Assembly: GCA_013042795.1 (NCBI GenBank)
Contig: JABDPK010000165.1
Span: 1 to 7,284 of the forward strand
Direction: 5' to 3'
Length of the DNA: 7,284 nucleotides
Source of the DNA: Saprospiraceae bacterium
Lineage (GTDB): Bacteria; Bacteroidota; Bacteroidia; Chitinophagales; Saprospiraceae
This document shows, one piece after another, positions 1-6,618 of this stretch (its first letter is position 1; the number at the start of each line of letters is the position of its first letter). The position numbers were made by a program, and so were the translations under genes. The notes under the pieces were generated by a model that did not search any database, had not been told where the DNA came from, and was given only the letters and a program-made list of their open reading frames with translations.

Positions 1-688
1 GGTCATACTGATGTGAATCAAACCCGGCAGATATGGCAACAACATCCGGGTCAAATGATTTAGCTATAGGAAGTATTGATCTAAATGCATCCATAAAAAT
101 GTCATCTGATGATCCTGGAGGTAAGGGAACATTGATCGTATAACCTTTGCCCTTGTCATCACCTATTTCATTTTCACTTCCATGCCCTGGAAATGCCGGG
201 TATTGGTGAATAGACCAATACATAACCTGATCAGAATCATAAAATATTTCTGAAGTCCCGTCTCCAAGATGACCGTCAAAATCAAAGATCAGTACACGTT
301 TCCCTTCGTTTACAAATTTCTGAGAGGCAATGGCTACATTATTGAATATACAGAACCCACTGGCGCGGTTTGGATATGCATGATGCCCGGGAGGTCTTAC
401 AACCGCCATGTCTCCCCGTTCCGAAGCAAGAATGGTTGCATTTGCTGCGTAAACTGCAGCTTCGTAGGAGCCGGGGGATGTATGGGTGTCACCATCCAAA
501 GCTTTACCCAGGACACAAGACTCTTTCACTTGTTGTATATAGCGATCCCCATGAATCAGCTTTAAAACAGATTCGTCAAATGGGATTTCGCTTACAGGTA
601 AATCTCCTAGGGATTCTAATCTCTTTTTGTTTTCAGGGTGCATCCCTGTATCATGATTCCTGAAAATCGGATGATAGATTAAATCCAT
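1..688 (-). CDS. Histone deacetylase family protein (zinc amidohydrolase), C-terminus outside window
   Basis: The first 229 codons of an arginase/deacetylase-fold zinc enzyme of the HDAC / AcuC / acetylpolyamine amidohydrolase superfamily. Members remove acyl groups from lysine side chains, polyamines or related amides in the cytoplasm. Visible signatures are the active-site His-His pair in RPPGHHA (H102, H103), the charge-relay and zinc residues in DFDGHLGDGT (D136, D138, H140), SIHQYPAFPG at 159-168, and the third zinc ligand D224 in SAGFDSH. The usual HH after the zinc Asp is HL here, which leaves the ligand His in place. The region carrying the catalytic Tyr lies beyond base 1. The start is the ATG at 688, preceded by an A-rich stretch; MDLIYHPIF followed by HPENKKRLE is a typical family N-terminus. 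There is no signal peptide. It lies 206 nt downstream of the response regulator and probably has its own promoter. Family assignment is firm; the substrate cannot be told. Confidence 0.93.
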   Translation of the reverse strand, partial: MDLIYHPIFRNHDTGMHPENKKRLESLGDLPVSEIPFDESVLKLIHGDRYIQQVKESCVLGKALDGDTHTSPGSYEAAVYAANATILASERGDMAVVRPPGHHAYPNRASGFCIFNNVAIASQKFVNEGKRVLIFDFDGHLGDGTSEIFYDSDQVMYWSIHQYPAFPGHGSENEIGDDKGKGYTINVPLPPGSSDDIFMDAFRSILPIAKSFDPDVVAISAGFDSHQYD

Positions 689-705
689 TTTTTATTTTAT
701 AATAA

Positions 706-788
706 AGTATGCAAGTTTATTATTATTGGAAGGCTTAATTGTGATGTGTGTCAATTGTAGAAATGATATGCATCATTATTTGCATACT
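706..788. repeat. Nested inverted repeats upstream of the deacetylase gene
   Basis: Arms AGTATGCAA (706-714) and TTGCATACT (780-788) are perfect 9-bp inverted copies. Inside them lie AATTG/CAATT (737-741 and 752-756) and the palindrome AATGAT-ATGC-ATCATT (762-777). None is followed by a T tract, so a terminator is unlikely. They may be regulator binding sites, but some chance matching is expected in AT-rich DNA. Confidence 0.35.
712..755 (-). promoter_or_regulatory. Candidate deacetylase promoter with CRP/FNR-like site
   Basis: On the minus strand, TAAACTTG (719-712) differs at one position from the Bacteroidota -7 element TAnnTTTG. No TTG lies at the usual -33 distance. About 21 bp further upstream is TGTGA-N6-TCAAT (+ strand 740-755), which matches 8 of the 10 conserved positions of the TGTGA-N6-TCACA motif. 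Its centre would fall near -42 from the implied transcription start, the position expected for a class II activator that replaces the -35/-33 contact. Two weak matches at a sensible spacing; speculative. Confidence 0.25.
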
Positions 789-894
789 CCTTATAGCCAG
801 GCTTTCTTTATTTTATTAGTAGATGAGAGACTGTGATTAAGTTGAAGGTATTTGTCTTATGTCTAAAGATTTTAGTCGGATTCTAGAGAGAAAT

Positions 895-1647
895 CTAACC
901 CAACCATTCCTTGAATTTTTTGACCCTGTCACGAGCAACAATGAGTTCTTCATGATCAAAACCAGCTATTTCAATCTTTAGTCTGCTGTTCGTGTAGCTG
1001 ATTACATTCTCAATGAATTCAATATTGACGATTGCTGATCTGTTAATCCGGAAAAACATTTTGGGATCTAAGGAACTACTTAATTCATCTAAGCTGAGAT
1101 CCAAAGGGTAGGACCTGTTATTCTCAGTAGCTAAGTAATTGATTTTGTCTTTGGAATAAAACAATATTATATCCTTTGTTTGGACTGATCTTAACCGGTC
1201 ACCAATCTTAATCCTGAATCTTTCTTTGAATTGGGAGTTTGAGATTTGATTGAAAATCATCTGACTCAATGCACCAAGATCCGGTGTCGTTTGAATTCCA
1301 TGATGTGCTTTATATTTATTCAAGGCGTTTTTCAATTCAGTACGGTCTATGGGCTTCAGTAAATAGTCGACACTGTTTTGCTTGAAGGCTTTGATTGCAT
1401 ATTGGTCAAAAGCAGTCGTGAATATAACAGGTGACTTAAGCGTACATAATTCAAAAACTTCGAATACGATCCCATCGCTCAGGTGAATATCAAAAAAATA
1501 GAGGTCAGGTTCACCAATCTCTTCAACTGCACTTTTTATTTGAATGATACTTTTACAAACCCTTAATACTTCAATATCGTTTTCCTCAAGAAGCTTTTGC
1601 ATTCTCCTTGCTGCGACTGCCTCGTCTTCCGCAATGATACATTTCAT
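895..1647 (-). CDS. LytTR-family response regulator
   Basis: A 250-residue two-domain transcription regulator. The receiver domain (about 1-115) has the acidic pair E7/D8, phospho-acceptor D53 in YFFDIHLSDG, T77/T78 in the switch position and K98-P99 in YLLKPI. The C-terminal LytTR DNA-binding domain (about 143-250) carries the characteristic FFRINRSAIVNI (198-209). Proteins of this AgrA/LytR/AlgR class are phosphorylated by LytS-type kinases and bind direct repeats upstream of target promoters. The ATG is 4 nt after the stop of the histidine kinase, so the two are almost certainly co-transcribed partners. All expected phosphorylation residues are present. It is the last gene of the five-gene cluster, and its target promoters are not visible here. 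Confidence 0.95.
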   Translation of the reverse strand: MKCIIAEDEAVAARRMQKLLEENDIEVLRVCKSIIQIKSAVEEIGEPDLYFFDIHLSDGIVFEVFELCTLKSPVIFTTAFDQYAIKAFKQNSVDYLLKPIDRTELKNALNKYKAHHGIQTTPDLGALSQMIFNQISNSQFKERFRIKIGDRLRSVQTKDIILFYSKDKINYLATENNRSYPLDLSLDELSSSLDPKMFFRINRSAIVNIEFIENVISYTNSRLKIEIAGFDHEELIVARDRVKKFKEWLG

Positions 1648-1651
1648 GTTC

Positions 1652-2677
1652 TTAATTTAATAGAGGAATTTGCACACTAAATTTATCAGAAGTATCCTTA
1701 ACAGTGACTATTTCTTTAGATAAAAGAGAATACCGATCTCTAATGTTTTTCAAACCCATGCCATTACCCATAGCCAAATTCATTCGTTTCTTACGGTTAT
1801 TTTCAATGACTAAAAATTTGTCCTGATTATAGATCTTAATTTTCAATGGTTCTTCCTCATCAAATGCGTTATGTTTGATTGCATTTTCCAGCAGCAGTTG
1901 TAATGTAAGGGAAGGCAATGATCGATTAAGCGTTTCATCAGAAATATCCACCAACATTTCGATACTGTTTTCAAATCTTGCAAGGTGTAAATCCAGGTAA
2001 GATTTTGCAAAACTTAATTCATCCCTGACCGTACTTGTGTCTTCATTTCTGCTTTCTAATATGTATCTGTAAATCTTTGACAACCCGGTTAAAAAGTCCT
2101 GTGCCTTTTCTTTATCCTCTTCAATTAGTCCAGACAATACATTAAAACTGTTAAAAAGAAAGTGTGGGTCAACATGGGCTTTTAAGGCATTCAGTTCAGA
2201 AATAAGTTTTTCCTGTCTTAATTGTTCACTAATTTTTTTCTCTTTCTGTACTTCTTTAAAAAATTCCATTGCATGAAGAAATGATGAAATTATGATGGTA
2301 ATCATCAATGCAATAATGTAGAAACTCAGGTTGCGCCGGCTAAATAAAGTTGAGGGATCGTTCCCCCAGATCATTATCCAGAGAACATAATTAAGAATGA
2401 CCAAAGTGAGCATCGTGATAATTATACTGCCAAAAATCCCAAACCACATCCTTGCCTTTGGAGATTTTTCCCAGCCCACAAATTTTTCAAGCGTATCTAT
2501 AAACCATCCATTCACAAGGGTTAAAGAGATTCCATAATACACATTGTAAAACAAGCTCATCTTAGTATTGTCCCAGGTGATTTCTCCATATGCTGCGATG
2601 TTAATAATAACCGATACAACAGATAAGATCACTACAACCTTTAATGCCAATATAAAATCACTTAAAAACTTTTTCAT
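1652..2677 (-). CDS. LytS/YehU-type membrane sensor histidine kinase
   Basis: A 341-residue inner-membrane kinase. The N-terminal half has about four hydrophobic membrane segments (roughly 10-30, 43-61, 80-103 and 118-135), followed by a charged, probably coiled-coil linker (138-165). The His_kinase (PF06580) domain begins at about 163 with the phospho-acceptor H172 in DPHFLFNSFN. The ATPase region has the N-box LLLENAIKHN (261-270) and the glycine box GNGMGLKNIRDR (304-315). No PAS, GAF or large periplasmic domain is present, so sensing must use the membrane part or a partner protein. The gene follows the TPR-like gene by 21 nt and precedes the LytTR regulator by 4 nt. All catalytic motifs look intact. 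The signal is unknown; from gene order it may relate to the receptor cluster. Confidence 0.95.
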   Translation of the reverse strand: MKKFLSDFILALKVVVILSVVSVIINIAAYGEITWDNTKMSLFYNVYYGISLTLVNGWFIDTLEKFVGWEKSPKARMWFGIFGSIIITMLTLVILNYVLWIMIWGNDPSTLFSRRNLSFYIIALMITIIISSFLHAMEFFKEVQKEKKISEQLRQEKLISELNALKAHVDPHFLFNSFNVLSGLIEEDKEKAQDFLTGLSKIYRYILESRNEDTSTVRDELSFAKSYLDLHLARFENSIEMLVDISDETLNRSLPSLTLQLLLENAIKHNAFDEEEPLKIKIYNQDKFLVIENNRKKRMNLAMGNGMGLKNIRDRYSLLSKEIVTVKDTSDKFSVQIPLLN

Positions 2678-2698
2678 TATTGCTATAATATCTAATTA

Positions 2699-3328
2699 TC
2701 AACTTCCACATTGAGAAATAATCTGTGTGACTCTTTCTTTTCCATATTTTGGTGCAAACGGAATTTCTGAGTTTTGTTTTTCAAAAAGTGGAAGCATCTC
2801 ATTTAAACGTTCACAAAAAGGAGTAAGGTCTTGTCCGAAAAATCTTGCAGTTCCCATTTCATATTCTATGCTATTCGAAAGAGCACGTGGGTTATCAGGG
2901 TCCAGTTCTAAGGCTTTACCGTGCAAATCCATTATCTTTTGAGAATGCGTCATACCATAAGTGCCGGGGTCTGCAGCAACATATCCTGTATATAGCAGGC
3001 CTTCCAAAGTGTAGACTTCAGAATTATCGGGAGACCGTTCGTGACATTTCTCAATATGTGCTTTTGCAGATTCTAAATATGCAAATCTTTGTTCAAGGTC
3101 GCCAGGCGCAAAGCTTTGGGTAATCAATACATTGGCAGCATAATAACTTGGTAGCCAGTTTTCTGTTTCTGCCTGTGAAATCCTTTCAAATAGTGCGACC
3201 GCTTCTGCGTGCTTTCCATTTGTCCATAAATCAAAAGCCTGGCCCATTCCTGATTCATATTGACCTTGAGCTATCGATAAGATGAGACCAAACAAAACGA
3301 AATTTAAAGTGAGTAGTATGTTTTTCAT
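2699..3328 (-). CDS. Secreted TPR-like protein of unknown function
   Basis: A 209-residue exported protein. Residues 1-22 form a signal peptide with a Lys in the n-region, a hydrophobic core and a probable cut near IAQ/GQ. The mature part is helical with degenerate tetratricopeptide-like units: about 25-53 (FDLWTNGKHAEAVALFERI), 76-98 and 129-150 (KALELDPDNPRAL). Further blocks are NWLPSYYAA (57-65), YGMTHSQKIM and ARFFGQDLTPFCERL (161-175). From memory this resembles a small Bacteroidota family of periplasmic TPR proteins of about 200-230 residues with no assigned role. Cysteines are C95, C172 and C207. It lies between the DUF2141 gene (59-nt gap) and the kinase (21-nt gap). The 59-nt gap holds TATATTTA (3357-3350), one mismatch from TAnnTTTG, so a weak internal promoter is possible. 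It may be a scaffold or a sensing partner for the kinase (inference). Confidence 0.85.
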   Translation of the reverse strand: MKNILLTLNFVLFGLILSIAQGQYESGMGQAFDLWTNGKHAEAVALFERISQAETENWLPSYYAANVLITQSFAPGDLEQRFAYLESAKAHIEKCHERSPDNSEVYTLEGLLYTGYVAADPGTYGMTHSQKIMDLHGKALELDPDNPRALSNSIEYEMGTARFFGQDLTPFCERLNEMLPLFEKQNSEIPFAPKYGKERVTQIISQCGS

Positions 3329-3387
3329 TCTAGTGGATTTAGGTTTTATAAATATAGATGTTAGTATTTTGAAAAATTATTTTGGTA

Positions 3388-3852
3388 TTACAATTTGATG
3401 ATGAGTTCTTTATCATGACTTTCTACAACAAAAACAGCATCATTCCATTTAGGTGGTCCAAACCTTCCTTTGGCTCCGTTTGAACATGCATATGGTTCTT
3501 TAGGGATCCTGAATATTCCTGAATCAAGTATGTCGTTATTGTTTTCGTCATGATATAAAGAGATACCGTATTCCCCATTCCTTATATCGTCAAATATCAC
3601 GGTGGCTTTGCCATCAACAATTTCTCCTGTCAGCCCTGCATAAGTTTTTTTTAACCAACTGTCTGAACTGTTATAAATTCCTACACTAATCTTTCCTTTG
3701 GATGACTTTATGTTTTGGATGTGTACGGTTATTTTGTTGGTTTTTGAATTTGATGCTTCTTGTGCCAATGCACTAAAGCTGGATAGAAGGCAAGTTGTCA
3801 GAATTAAAATATAGTATGTCATTAAGTAAATATTTTGGTTTATTAAAATCAT
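3388..3852 (-). CDS. DUF2141 domain secreted protein
   Basis: A 154-residue exported protein whose mature part matches the DUF2141 family (PF09912), a small all-beta domain common in Bacteroidota and Proteobacteria with no settled function. Recognisable family features are the opening strand ITVHIQNIKSSKGKISVGIY (41-60), the acidic turn HDENNNDILD (101-110), IPKEPYACSN (116-125) and GRFGPP (129-134). A signal peptide ends near SALAQ (27-31). The ATG at 3852 overlaps the receptor stop in an ATGA arrangement, which suggests translational coupling. A second in-frame ATG (M11, 3822) would give a more usual 21-residue signal peptide, so the true start is uncertain. Close linkage to a TonB-dependent receptor suggests a periplasmic or surface accessory to uptake (inference). 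Confidence 0.88.
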   Translation of the reverse strand: MILINQNIYLMTYYILILTTCLLSSFSALAQEASNSKTNKITVHIQNIKSSKGKISVGIYNSSDSWLKKTYAGLTGEIVDGKATVIFDDIRNGEYGISLYHDENNNDILDSGIFRIPKEPYACSNGAKGRFGPPKWNDAVFVVESHDKELIIKL

Positions 3853-5996
3853 AGTGTGTCCAGTTGGTTTTTGGTTTTATCCGAACTTATGGTCATAAAA
3901 AATCCAACAAAGAAAAACTGATCTTCAGAAGGTCTGATAAGTTCGCTGGCATACATACCCATGGTGTCAGGGTTGTTTGCATAGCGGTATCCAAACTCAT
4001 TATTGAAACCAGGCAGGTTAGACACTGACACAAACAGTATTTTTTGTTGTGAGATCAAATATGACCAACTGGCACTGACGTTATGAAAATAACCAGAGCG
4101 TTCATTTTGAAACCCAGGCGTATTCGGATTTTCATAAGGTCTCCCGCTTGCAAACGAGTAGGTTAGACCCAGTTGAGATTGCAATTTATCTATCCATATT
4201 TTAGAAACGGCTGAAAAATTATGCTCAGCAGCAAATGCCGGTCTTGCTGCTTCCGGATAATTTAGATAATCTCTTGTGCTGTTCAACCAACTATATGAAA
4301 TCCAGAAATCCGTGTTTTTAATTAATCGGGTCGCTCGCCAGAAAAAATCAAGTCCATAGGCTTCTCCGAATCCATTGTTGCTCACATTTTCTGGTTCGAA
4401 TAGGCTTCCGTCAAATGAGATCAATTTTTGATAATCTTTGTAAAAAGCTTCTATTCTCAGGATATGCTTGTCCGTTTTGTAATTATAGTTTGCCAGGTAA
4501 TGGATAGCTCTCTCTGAGGCAATGTTCTGGTCATAATGCAAGAAACCCGGGTTGATCGTTTGACTGAAATGACCATAAGCCAGGCTGATTTGACCTTTTT
4601 TACTTACCTTTTTTGCAATGGTCAACCTAGGCATGAAAACATGCTCCCTGCTCAGGTTCAGGTATTCATATCTTAATCCTGGTTTAATAGCAAATGACTG
4701 ATCAAAGAAATAATCTGACTCCAGGAAAGCAGCTGTTGTACGCGTTGTAAGTTCATTATTAAATTCTCCTGAATCACCAAGCGTATGAAGTTGGTTAACT
4801 TCTATGATATGCTCAGCGCCATAGTTTAATATAAACGGTTCACTGAGGATCGTTTTGAATGCAACTTTAGAATGTATACCATTCAGGTCGTTTTCTATTG
4901 CATCATTATTGAAATCCATTTGATCATCATTTTTTCCTGCAGAAATACCTGCGTATATGGAGGTTGACTTATTTATAAATTGTCTGTAGCTCGCATTTGC
5001 ATATATGTTTTTGTTATTGATGCCTATTTCATCATCTTCCCTTGTGTCCAGGTTTAACCTGTTTAAATCAATATTCCCGGAGTCGGCTGCCAGGTATATT
5101 TTAAGAAGGCCATCGCTATTTGTCTTGTGTCTGAAAACGGTCTCCCCGCCAAAGCCTGTGTACGGCGTGCGCCAGTTCAACCTGGAAGGTACCAGCCAAT
5201 AATATGGTGTGAGATTATAATAGGCACCGCTAAAACTAATAGATGTCCGATCCCACTTTTTAGTATGACCCAATCCTACTCCAACTGTCATTAATGAGAT
5301 GTTCGTTTCTGTATCTCTCGGTTCATCTATTGTGCTTAGATCCAATGTACCGGACAATGCATTTCCAAATTCTGATGAATAACCCCCGGTGCTAAAACTT
5401 ACGCCTTTGAATAAGAAAGGAGAATACCTTCCCCTGGCCGGGGTACCTTGAACAGTTCTTGTATATGGTGAAAACACCTTTAATCCATCGATAAAAATCA
5501 GCGTTTCCCTCGCATCACCACCCCTGACAAACAATCTGCCATCATCGGCATTTTGCTGTGCACCCGGTAATGTTCTCATGGCAGCCATGACATCACCTAC
5601 AGATCCAGCTGTCGTCACAATGTCGAGGGGCTTTAATACGGCTATTTTTGAGTTGTCTCCGGCTTTGAAAGTACTGGCAGTTATTTCTACGGCATTTAGT
5701 GTATTGGTGGATCCTTTTAACTTGATACTAAGGTTTTTTAAAGTATTGATATTGGCAGTTTGTTCATATTCCTGGTATCCAAGATATGATACCACTATTG
5801 TTTGTTCGCCAGTCAAAGCTGAATCGAAAGCAAATTTTCCTTCGGTATCTGTAATTGTACCGTCGTAGCTTCCTTTGATATAAATATTGGCTCCTATGAG
5901 TGCTTCCGATTTCTCACCTACAACTTTACCTGAGACATTTACCTGGGCTATCCCTTGTACTTGCAGAAAAATAATGAGGTAAATGATCGTTCGCAC
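3849..5996 (-). CDS. TonB-dependent outer-membrane receptor with CarboxypepD_reg-like domain
   Basis: A 715-residue outer-membrane receptor. The order is: signal peptide (1-18, ending GIAQ), carboxypeptidase-regulatory-like beta domain (about 19-95, with VSGKVVGEKSEALIGANIYI and IVVSYLGYQEY), a TonB-box-like LNAVEITA (100-107), plug domain (about 115-222, with LFVRGGDARETLIFIDGLKV and GYSSEFGNALSG), then a beta-barrel with alternating aromatic strands. It is smaller than SusC-type receptors (about 1000 residues) and has no SusD neighbour, so a glycan ligand is not indicated. The start is GTG; the next in-frame Met is near residue 137 and an in-frame stop lies 15 nt upstream. A GTG start next to an out-of-frame ATG 20 nt upstream may reflect a one-base indel. 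The barrel-ending strand FFFVGFFMTI is followed by about 11 polar residues. It overlaps the DUF2141 start by 4 nt. The ligand is unknown. Confidence 0.94.
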   Translation of the reverse strand: MRTIIYLIIFLQVQGIAQVNVSGKVVGEKSEALIGANIYIKGSYDGTITDTEGKFAFDSALTGEQTIVVSYLGYQEYEQTANINTLKNLSIKLKGSTNTLNAVEITASTFKAGDNSKIAVLKPLDIVTTAGSVGDVMAAMRTLPGAQQNADDGRLFVRGGDARETLIFIDGLKVFSPYTRTVQGTPARGRYSPFLFKGVSFSTGGYSSEFGNALSGTLDLSTIDEPRDTETNISLMTVGVGLGHTKKWDRTSISFSGAYYNLTPYYWLVPSRLNWRTPYTGFGGETVFRHKTNSDGLLKIYLAADSGNIDLNRLNLDTREDDEIGINNKNIYANASYRQFINKSTSIYAGISAGKNDDQMDFNNDAIENDLNGIHSKVAFKTILSEPFILNYGAEHIIEVNQLHTLGDSGEFNNELTTRTTAAFLESDYFFDQSFAIKPGLRYEYLNLSREHVFMPRLTIAKKVSKKGQISLAYGHFSQTINPGFLHYDQNIASERAIHYLANYNYKTDKHILRIEAFYKDYQKLISFDGSLFEPENVSNNGFGEAYGLDFFWRATRLIKNTDFWISYSWLNSTRDYLNYPEAARPAFAAEHNFSAVSKIWIDKLQSQLGLTYSFASGRPYENPNTPGFQNERSGYFHNVSASWSYLISQQKILFVSVSNLPGFNNEFGYRYANNPDTMGMYASELIRPSEDQFFFVGFFMTISSDKTKNQLDTL

Positions 5997-6290
5997 GTTT
6001 TGAAGTATTTATACATCGAATATGGGCTATATGAAACCAGATTGAAAATAAAAGTTGATGGATTGTAGGATAGGGGGGATGAATCGTGAAGTAAGTGAAA
6101 AGTCGAATGAAATGGACTGATAACGATTGAGGGTATACTGATTTTAAGCTTATTTGTTGTTAATTATATTTTGAGTTTTTAATGATATGGATTTCTCCGT
6201 TCACTATGTTCGGTCGAAATGAAAAAGGGTGCTATTGGAAATATTTATTAATTTCTTTTTCTAGATAATCATTCACTCATCCACTCATTA
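5997..6290. other. Non-coding region upstream of the receptor operon
   Basis: No credible gene is present. It must hold the 5' region of the five-gene cluster, but I find no good TAnnTTTG element; the closest on the minus strand is TATTTTCA at about 6055-6045, without a TTG at the right distance. A short inverted repeat lies at 6191-6220. An imperfect 8-nt tandem AT(T/C)CACTC occurs at 6271-6286. Confidence 0.5.
6191..6220. repeat. Short imperfect inverted repeat, probable interspersed element
   Basis: ATTTC-t-CCG at the left and CGG-tc-GAAAT at the right enclose an 11-nt loop TTCACTATGTT. Sequences of the type ATTTCTCC...GGTCGAAATGA recur between genes in many Cytophagales and Flavobacteria (recollection, not checked). 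Only one copy is in this window. Confidence 0.45.
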
Positions 6291-6324
6291 AATAAAAATA
6301 CCCCCACGTTGACGAAACATGAGG
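6291..6324 (-). terminator. Rho-independent terminator, array copy A
   Basis: On the minus strand, CCTCATGTT (6324-6316) pairs over 9 bp with AACGTGGGG (6310-6302) around the loop TCGTC, and TATTTTTATTT follows. Two of the pairs are G-U only when read on the minus strand, which argues for minus-strand function. No intact gene now ends just upstream; it looks like a relic of the tRNA-Glu terminator at 6619-6652. Confidence 0.7.
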
Positions 6325-6420
6325 ATGACTGAACGAACCCTGGAAGAGTCGAGTACGACAGTGCTCGAAGTGAAGGAACCGCGAAAGCGGGTGGGTAGTC
6401 AGATTCCCCATTGAAGTAAA
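6322..6420 (+). repeat. Structured repeat element, copy A
   Basis: Diverged tandem copy of the element at 6508-6607. Shared blocks are AGGATGA, AGTCG, GTACGACAGTGCT, GAACCGCGAAAGCGG, TGGG and the closing ATGCAAAAAAAAT. Hairpin 2 is TCGAGTAC (6349-6356), GACA loop, GTGCTCGA (6361-6368). Hairpin 3 is CCGC-GAAA-GCGG (6379-6390), a GNRA tetraloop. The T-G pair in hairpin 2 is a wobble only on the plus strand, so the plus strand is the probable structured form. The equivalent of hairpin 1 of copy B is lost. Read as protein, YDSARSEGTAKAGG then stop aligns with the copy B peptide. Confidence 0.7.
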
Positions 6421-6423
6421 TGC

Positions 6424-6460
6424 AAAAAAAATCCCCTTACATCGACGAAAATGTGTGGGG
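6424..6460 (-). terminator. Terminator-like hairpin, array copy B
   Basis: On the minus strand, CCCC-ac-ACAT (6460-6451) pairs with ATGT-aa-GGGG (6442-6433), with a 2-nt internal mismatch and an 8-nt loop containing TTCGTC, followed after AT by eight T (6431-6424). The loop core and T tract match the other two copies, while the stem bases have changed and pairing is kept. It lies about 39 nt downstream of the tRNA-Glu 3' fragment at 6499-6510, mirroring the intact tRNA and its terminator. Confidence 0.65.
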
Positions 6461-6471
6461 ACGCCTTATTC

Positions 6472-6491
6472 TACTGACGCTATGGTCAGTA
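6472..6491. repeat. Perfect 7-bp inverted repeat inside copy B
   Basis: TACTGAC (6472-6478) and GTCAGTA (6485-6491) flank GCTATG. The hairpin sits in extra sequence between GCCTTATTC and GCAGCCCGTAGG; the corresponding stretch by the intact tRNA-Glu (6657-6682) lacks it. It is therefore probably a small insertion in this copy. Confidence 0.5.
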
Positions 6492-6498
6492 TATGATT

Positions 6499-6510
6499 GC
6501 AGCCCGTAGG
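6499..6510 (-). pseudogene. tRNA-Glu 3'-end fragment
   Basis: GCAGCCCGTAGG is identical to 6671-6682, which is the 3' acceptor strand, discriminator base and start of the T-arm of the intact tRNA-Glu read on the plus strand. Both copies are preceded by GCCTTATTC and a terminator hairpin. After this match the tRNA sequence is interrupted by the structured repeat. Sequence resembling the T-loop, ATTCGAATCCCCGCT, reappears at 6591-6605. The picture fits a duplicated tRNA-Glu 3' end split by an insertion. Confidence 0.6.
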
Positions 6511-6607
6511 ATGATCGAGTGATTCCGACATAGTCGGATGAAGTACGACAGTGCTTCAAAGGAGAGAACCGCGAAAGCGGTTGGGAGAGGATTCGAATCC
6601 CCGCTTA
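6508..6607 (+). repeat. Structured repeat element, copy B (possible small RNA or mobile relic)
   Basis: Three successive hairpins on the plus strand: TCCGAC-ATA-GTCGGA (6524-6538), TGAAGTAC-GACA-GTGCTTCA (6539-6558) and AACCGC-GAAA-GCGGTT (6567-6582), then the 12-bp palindrome GGATTCGAATCC (6589-6600). Hairpin 2 differs from copy A at two positions on each arm, and both pairs are kept (C-G to G-C, G-C to A-T). A plus-strand reading frame from ATG 6538 to a stop at 6637-6639 (33 codons) ends VGRGFESPLRY. It has no recognisable domain and I do not call it a gene. No promoter for a plus-strand RNA is evident. Confidence 0.65.
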
Positions 6608-6618
6608 GGTATATATGC

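Noticed and set aside
269..663. Two overlapping plus-strand open frames of 97-98 codons
   Set aside because: They lie antisense to the deacetylase gene, which has clear HDAC motifs in its own frame; their translations show no domain features.
867..896. Possible terminator AGATTT...AAATCT at the end of the response-regulator gene
   Set aside because: Only 6 A/T-rich pairs with an 18-nt loop, no following T tract on the minus strand, and it overlaps the stop codon.
2727..3123. Plus-strand open frames opposite the TPR-like gene
   Set aside because: Shadow frames; the minus strand has a signal peptide and TPR-like pattern.
5005..5868. Plus-strand open frames of 65 and 96 codons opposite the receptor gene
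   Set aside because: Antisense to well-conserved plug and barrel sequence; no start signals or recognisable features.
6499..6607. A second functional tRNA
   Set aside because: Only the acceptor/T-arm end is recognisable; there is no anticodon arm, the GGATTCGAATCC stretch lacks the G53-C61 pair next to the T-loop, and it is split by the inserted element.
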